Both the position numbers and the translations under genes were made by a program. From Roseburia hominis A2-183 (GTDB lineage: Bacteria; Bacillota; Clostridia; Lachnospirales; Lachnospiraceae): a DNA stretch of 64,000 nt. The stretch covers positions 337,501-401,500 of the forward strand of contig NC_015977.1 in the NCBI RefSeq assembly GCF_000225345.1. Reading direction: 5' to 3'. Position 1 is the first letter of the stretch. Every line of letters starts with the position of its first letter. Shown here one piece after another: positions 60,818 to 64,000 of this stretch. The notes below the pieces were generated by a model. It saw nothing but the letters and a program-made list of their open reading frames with translations, was not told the origin of the DNA and ran no database searches.

Positions 60818-62519
60818 GCATGATGTATTGAAAAAGAACCGTAATTTTTATATTGGCGTTGGCGGGACTGTTCTGGAAGGGCTTCTCTCCGGCAGCCTGT
60901 TTATGCTGCTTTACTCTGTCATGCAGTTTTTGTGGTCGGGACAATTTGACATGAACCGTGTCCTGGTTCTGACCTGTATGATCGCGGTGGTTTTTCTTCT
61001 TCGTATCCTAATTTACAGCTATGGCTATACCAAAGCGCAGATCGGCGGTGCAGAGGTCAGCAAGAATACCCGCCTCTTTATGGGCGACCATTTGAAGCGT
61101 ATCCCGCTTTCCCGGTTTACCCAGGGACAGACCGGCGATTATATCAATACCATCACAAGCGATGTAAACAACTATGAAAAAATCCTGACCCATAAGATCG
61201 GTGATATGGCAAAGAGTTTTGCACTTTCGCTCATGCTGATTATTTTTGTGATGACCATTTATGTGCCTGCCGGAATTATCCTGCTGATTGCCGACTTGCT
61301 TTTGATCCCTGGACTGTGGCTTTCCTTCCGTATGGTTCGGAAGTATGGTAAAGAAAAGAATGATATTTGTGCAGAGAATGTCAGCAGCATTGTGGAGTAT
61401 GTGTCTGGTATTCAAACTTTCCGGGCCTATGGCGTAGGTGGTTTGAAGAATAAAACCGTTATCAACGCTATGCGGGAGTTCTGTCGGATCAGCTTTGTGT
61501 ACGAATCAAAAGTGCTTCCTATTGGTGCGGTCTTTGGTATTTTGAGTTGGCTGTCCTGCCCGCTGGTTATCTTGCTGGCCTATGCACCTTGGGTCGCAGG
61601 GACACTGAACACGGTGGACTACCTTTTGATTTGTATGCTGCCCCTGTTCTGTGCAAAGCTGGCTAATTCGATTTTTGTAGACCTCACCAGTTATAAGAAC
61701 CTGATGATCTCGAAAAACAAAATCTTGAGTGTAATGAATGAGCCGGAGGAAACTGGCAGCATGGAGCCGCTTCACACAGCTACCCATGAAATCACATTTG
61801 ACAATGTAGATTTTGCATATGTTCCCGGTGAACCGGTACTAAAACACGCCACCTTTACGGTGCCAGATCAAAAGCTCACGGCCATTATCGGAGACTCTGG
61901 CTCCGGCAAATCTACTATTTTGAACCTGATTGCAAAATATTATGAAGCAACGGGCGGGACGATTTCTATTGGCGGTAAACCCATTAACCATGTTGCCGCA
62001 GAGCGTGTACTGGAGCAAGTTTCTATGGTAGACCAGGACATATTTCTTTTTGACGATACCATCCGGGATAATATCCGACACGCTCGCCCTAATGCTACGG
62101 ACACGGAAATCGAGGCTGCCTGCCGGGAGGCTAACTGTGACAGCTTCATCCGTAAGATGGAAAAGGGATACGATACGCCGACTGGCGAGAATGGAAATCT
62201 TCTCTCTGGCGGTGAGCGTCAGCGAATTTCAATCGCCCGCGCTATCCTGAAAAACAGCCCAATCCTGCTTTTGGATGAGGCAACAGCGTCCCTTGACATC
62301 GAGAACGAACTGGCAGTAAAGCAGGCCATCGCCAATCTGCTGAAAGAGAAAAAGACTGTGGTAATGATTGCTCATACCCTTTCCATCGTCAAAAATGCAG
62401 ATCAAATCCTTGTAATGGGTGATGGCAGGATTGCTGAATCTGGAACCCATGAGGAATTGCTTGCGAAAGGCGGAAAATATGCTGCTATGTGGAACGCAGA
62501 GCAAAAAATATCGGCTTGA
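60810..62519 (+). CDS. ABC exporter-type protein 2 (YbtP/Q-like)
   Basis: This is a 569-residue partner of the previous protein. The membrane domain covers about 15-310. The ATPase has Walker A GDSGSGKST, Q-loop VDQDIFLFDD, LSGGERQRISIAR, Walker B ILLLDEATASLD and switch IAHTLS. ATG 60810 lies behind GGAGGGAGGCGAG, inside the end of the first gene. The two should form a heterodimer. Last gene of the operon. Confidence 0.88.
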   Translation: MSEHDVLKKNRNFYIGVGGTVLEGLLSGSLFMLLYSVMQFLWSGQFDMNRVLVLTCMIAVVFLLRILIYSYGYTKAQIGGAEVSKNTRLFMGDHLKRIPLSRFTQGQTGDYINTITSDVNNYEKILTHKIGDMAKSFALSLMLIIFVMTIYVPAGIILLIADLLLIPGLWLSFRMVRKYGKEKNDICAENVSSIVEYVSGIQTFRAYGVGGLKNKTVINAMREFCRISFVYESKVLPIGAVFGILSWLSCPLVILLAYAPWVAGTLNTVDYLLICMLPLFCAKLANSIFVDLTSYKNLMISKNKILSVMNEPEETGSMEPLHTATHEITFDNVDFAYVPGEPVLKHATFTVPDQKLTAIIGDSGSGKSTILNLIAKYYEATGGTISIGGKPINHVAAERVLEQVSMVDQDIFLFDDTIRDNIRHARPNATDTEIEAACREANCDSFIRKMEKGYDTPTGENGNLLSGGERQRISIARAILKNSPILLLDEATASLDIENELAVKQAIANLLKEKKTVVMIAHTLSIVKNADQILVMGDGRIAESGTHEELLAKGGKYAAMWNAEQKISA

Positions 62520-62554
62520 TAGAAGCTAAAGAAGAATAATTGCATAGCGCATGA

Positions 62555-62665
62555 ACCTGCCCCGACTACGGGGAAAGAAAAAAACGCTGGCTGGGGCAGG
62601 TGATTTTGCGCGCCTATTTTAAGTTATTATCCTAACGGCGGTTTTGAGAAATCAGAGCCGCCGTT
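62555..62665. terminator. Two hairpins after the transporter operon
   Basis: ACCTGCCCC (62555-62563) pairs with GGGGCAGGT (62593-62601). AACGGCGG (62634-62641) pairs with CCGCCGTT (62658-62665), followed by TCTT. The second sits between convergent genes and can serve both directions. Confidence 0.65.
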
Positions 62666-62677
62666 TCTTGCGTATAC

Positions 62678-62908
62678 CTAAAAGGAATCTTCCGCATCTA
62701 TCCACATTTGCATCGTTCCATCAAGATACAATCTTGCATACTCAAGTGGTTCATCAATGGCAAGTGCGTTTAATGCACAGTCAGATCCGGGAGTAGTTGT
62801 TAAATTCTTCTCCGCTTCCCAGCAGTCAATGCGGAGCATATAGCCAGCAGAAGTATAAACATCAATGCTGTTGCGTTGTGGATTGTATTCTGCAAATATC
62901 GTTCTCAT
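62678..62908 (-). CDS. Small protein, DUF6061-like
   Basis: This 76-residue soluble protein (MRTIFAEYNPQRNSIDVYTS, then LRIDCWEAE, LNALAIDEPLEYARLYLDGT) is of the DUF6061 type seen in Clostridia mobile elements. Function unknown. A good AAGGAGA site precedes it on the minus strand. It is the last gene before the right border of element D. Confidence 0.65.
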   Translation of the reverse strand: MRTIFAEYNPQRNSIDVYTSAGYMLRIDCWEAEKNLTTTPGSDCALNALAIDEPLEYARLYLDGTMQMWIDAEDSF

Positions 62909-63019
62909 CGTATCAAATCTCCTTATCGTTCAATCAATCATTTGTTGCAAAAATCAGAAGCATTTCAATCAGTTCCCCATGTCACTTTTATTTTGTGTTA
63001 TACTATTTTATAAGATTTT

Positions 63020-63110
63020 CTTTCCCTTGTTTTTTCCCTTATCAGAGTTCGTAAAAACTCATGGGACAATATAATACAAGGGAAACAATAAGGGAAAGCT
63101 CACCTGCGAC
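63020..63110. other. Right attachment region of element D
   Basis: The core CCCTTATCAG...TCGTAA (63036-63054) matches the left site with a one-base length difference. TTTCCCTTGTTT and AAGGGAAACAATAAGGGAAAG arms flank it. The gap 63111-63245 shows no gene and holds the leader of the next gene. Confidence 0.55.
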
Positions 63111-63245
63111 AAACTTAGTGTTTTCAAGGGCTTGAGAGATATTTGATAATAAAATATAACAGTTATTAAATCCCTTTGAATATATGAAATCTCAATTCAA
63201 GTTTGTAGAATTAAGAAAATCGTAATTTGTGGAGGTAAAATATAG

Positions 63246-63791
63246 ATGAATCAAGGTAGAATTATTGTAATCACAGGTGCGCCGGGGACAGGAAAAACTA
63301 CAACGGCATCTGCTGTTGCAAAAGAATCAGATTTGGAAAAGTCTGTGCATATGCACACAGATGACTTTTATCATTATTTGAGTAAAGGGGCAATACCACC
63401 GCATTTGCCAGAATCAAATGAGCAAAATTTGATTGTCATTGAAGCGTTTTTAGAAGCTGCGAAGCGATATGCTCGTGGTGGATATGATGTAATTGTTGAC
63501 GGTATTATCGGACCGTGGTTTTTAAAGCCGTGGCAAAGTCTTGTTCGGGAACATTATGAGGTGCATTATATTATTTTAAGGGCAAGTAAGGAAGAAACCT
63601 TGAAGCGAGCTGTTGAACGCTCAAAGTTAGACCGAAAGACAAATATCGAATTGGTAGAAACCATGTGGGAGCAATTTTGCAATCTGGGAATATATGAATC
63701 GAATGTTATAGATACGACCACTTATTCCATTCAAGAAACTGTTTCCGCAGTACAAGAAAAAATCGCAAGTAGGGCAGCGTTGTTGTCTTAG
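63246..63791 (+). CDS. P-loop kinase-like AAA ATPase
   Basis: This 181-residue protein has Walker A TGAPGTGKTTTAS (about 9-21) and VHMHTDDFYHYL, a nucleoside-kinase-like acidic pair. DVIVDGIIGPWFLKPWQSLV and a helical lid (RASKEETLKRAVERSK) follow. It resembles small-molecule phosphotransferases of the chloramphenicol phosphotransferase/zeta-like group. The substrate is unknown. GTGGAGG precedes the ATG. It belongs to the sequence outside element D, which would place it just after the ABC-F gene if D were absent. Confidence 0.78.
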   Translation: MNQGRIIVITGAPGTGKTTTASAVAKESDLEKSVHMHTDDFYHYLSKGAIPPHLPESNEQNLIVIEAFLEAAKRYARGGYDVIVDGIIGPWFLKPWQSLVREHYEVHYIILRASKEETLKRAVERSKLDRKTNIELVETMWEQFCNLGIYESNVIDTTTYSIQETVSAVQEKIASRAALLS

Positions 63792-63889
63792 ATTGTTTTG
63801 GTGCAATTCCAGTTTGTTAGCTTTACATCGGGTCAACTTGTCCCGAACTTTTACAACTAAATACCCGCCGCTCACACAGTGGCACACCG

Positions 63890-63924
63890 AGCAGGAAATC
63901 TGAAAAAGGTCTCCTGCTTTTTTT
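63890..63924 (+). terminator. Terminator after the kinase gene
   Basis: AGCAGGA (63890-63896) pairs with TCCTGCT (63912-63918), followed by a T run to 63924. Confidence 0.82.
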
Positions 63925-63987
63925 CTGCCCAAAATGAGGTGGTAAAACGCCACCCCATCCACCAATTAGCGAAAGGAGGGACACGAA

Positions 63988-64000
63988 ATGCCTTGTCCAC
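63988..64000 (+). CDS. Start of a gene cut by the window edge
   Basis: ATG at 63988 lies 8 nt after AAAGGAGGG. Four codons (MPCP) are visible. The product cannot be identified. Confidence 0.45.

Larger units (their letters stand above)
49207..63054. mobile_element. Element D: tyrosine-integrase mobilizable element with transporter cargo
   Basis: A core-like direct repeat CCCTTATnAG...TCGTAA occurs at 49207-49226, next to the integrase end, and at 63036-63054. Both are embedded in AAGGGAAA/TTTCCCTT arm repeats. The length is about 13.8 kb. Order: int, XRE repressor, xis, DUF3847, oriT, relaxase with overlapping ORFs, AraC regulator, ECF and ABC transporter genes, DUF6061-like gene. There are no conjugation channel genes, so it would need a helper. 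The core is inexact and the borders are approximate. Confidence 0.65.

Noticed and set aside
1-64000. CRISPR arrays, rRNA and tRNA genes
   Set aside because: I found no regularly spaced repeats, no rRNA-like stretches and no cloverleaf with a tRNA-type TTC-A-A arm.

Overview
The window looks like accessory DNA from a gut-type Firmicute of class Clostridia. Strong AGGAGG-type ribosome binding sites, TnpV/TnpW-type transposon proteins, large serine recombinases, MobA/MobL relaxases, a CD1115-type VirD4 gene and tet(W) all fit that group. I see no rRNA, tRNA, CRISPR array or clear core chromosomal gene. The sequence reads as mobile elements stacked inside one another.

Outermost layer: a conjugative element whose virD4/traG coupling-protein gene is cut in two. 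The 5' part lies at 3-262 and the 3' part at 30937-31749, followed by a truncated maff2 at 31966. The gap is filled by element A (261-30938, about 30.7 kb), with a GG dinucleotide shared by both junctions. Element A carries its own serine recombinase, again in two pieces (351-454 and 21610-23394), plus tnpV, a DUF1430/ABC pair, a MOBQ-type oriT, DUF3847, MobA/MobL, a primase-helicase and tnpW. Its recombinase gene is split by element B (453-21611, about 21.2 kb), with a shared CA dinucleotide. Element B carries tnpV, RhuM, a DUF6076-type protein, a sigma-like protein, tnpW, an intact 640-residue serine recombinase, a CHC2 primase, a D5/P4 helicase, an oriT, a relaxase, and a leftward type III-like restriction locus (SNF2 helicase, mod, membrane protein, res). 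Inside mod sits a fourth layer: a 2.3-kb fragment with truncated sat4, intact aph(3')-IIIa and a truncated aadE (about 16368-18639).

32.1-48.9 kb: tet(W) with a Tn916-like attenuator leader and a SAM methyltransferase, placed just after the broken maff2. Next comes element C, with a sigma-like protein, HTH protein, MobC, a MOBP relaxase with a TTG start, replication proteins, TnpW and an intact serine recombinase. Then come XRE/TnpV/DUF1835 genes, a second XRE regulator with its operator, and the remnant of another mobilizable element that keeps an oriT but has lost its relaxase. The stretch ends with an Lsa-type ABC-F gene behind a multi-ORF leader.

49.2-63.05 kb: element D, a tyrosine-integrase mobilizable element. 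It has Int, an XRE repressor with paired operators around the xis promoter, Xis, DUF3847, oriT, a relaxase with two overlapping ORFs in another frame (one a membrane protein), and as cargo an AraC regulator, ECF S-T-A modules and two ABC exporter-type proteins resembling siderophore uptake loci. After D come a P-loop kinase and the start of one more gene at the window edge.

Together: three apparently complete or nearly complete resistance determinants (aph(3')-IIIa, tet(W), ABC-F), two broken ones (sat4, aadE), four MOBQ-like oriT copies, four relaxases and three sets of serine-recombinase genes. The type III locus appears to lack a working methyltransferase, and element A cannot make its own recombinase while B is present.
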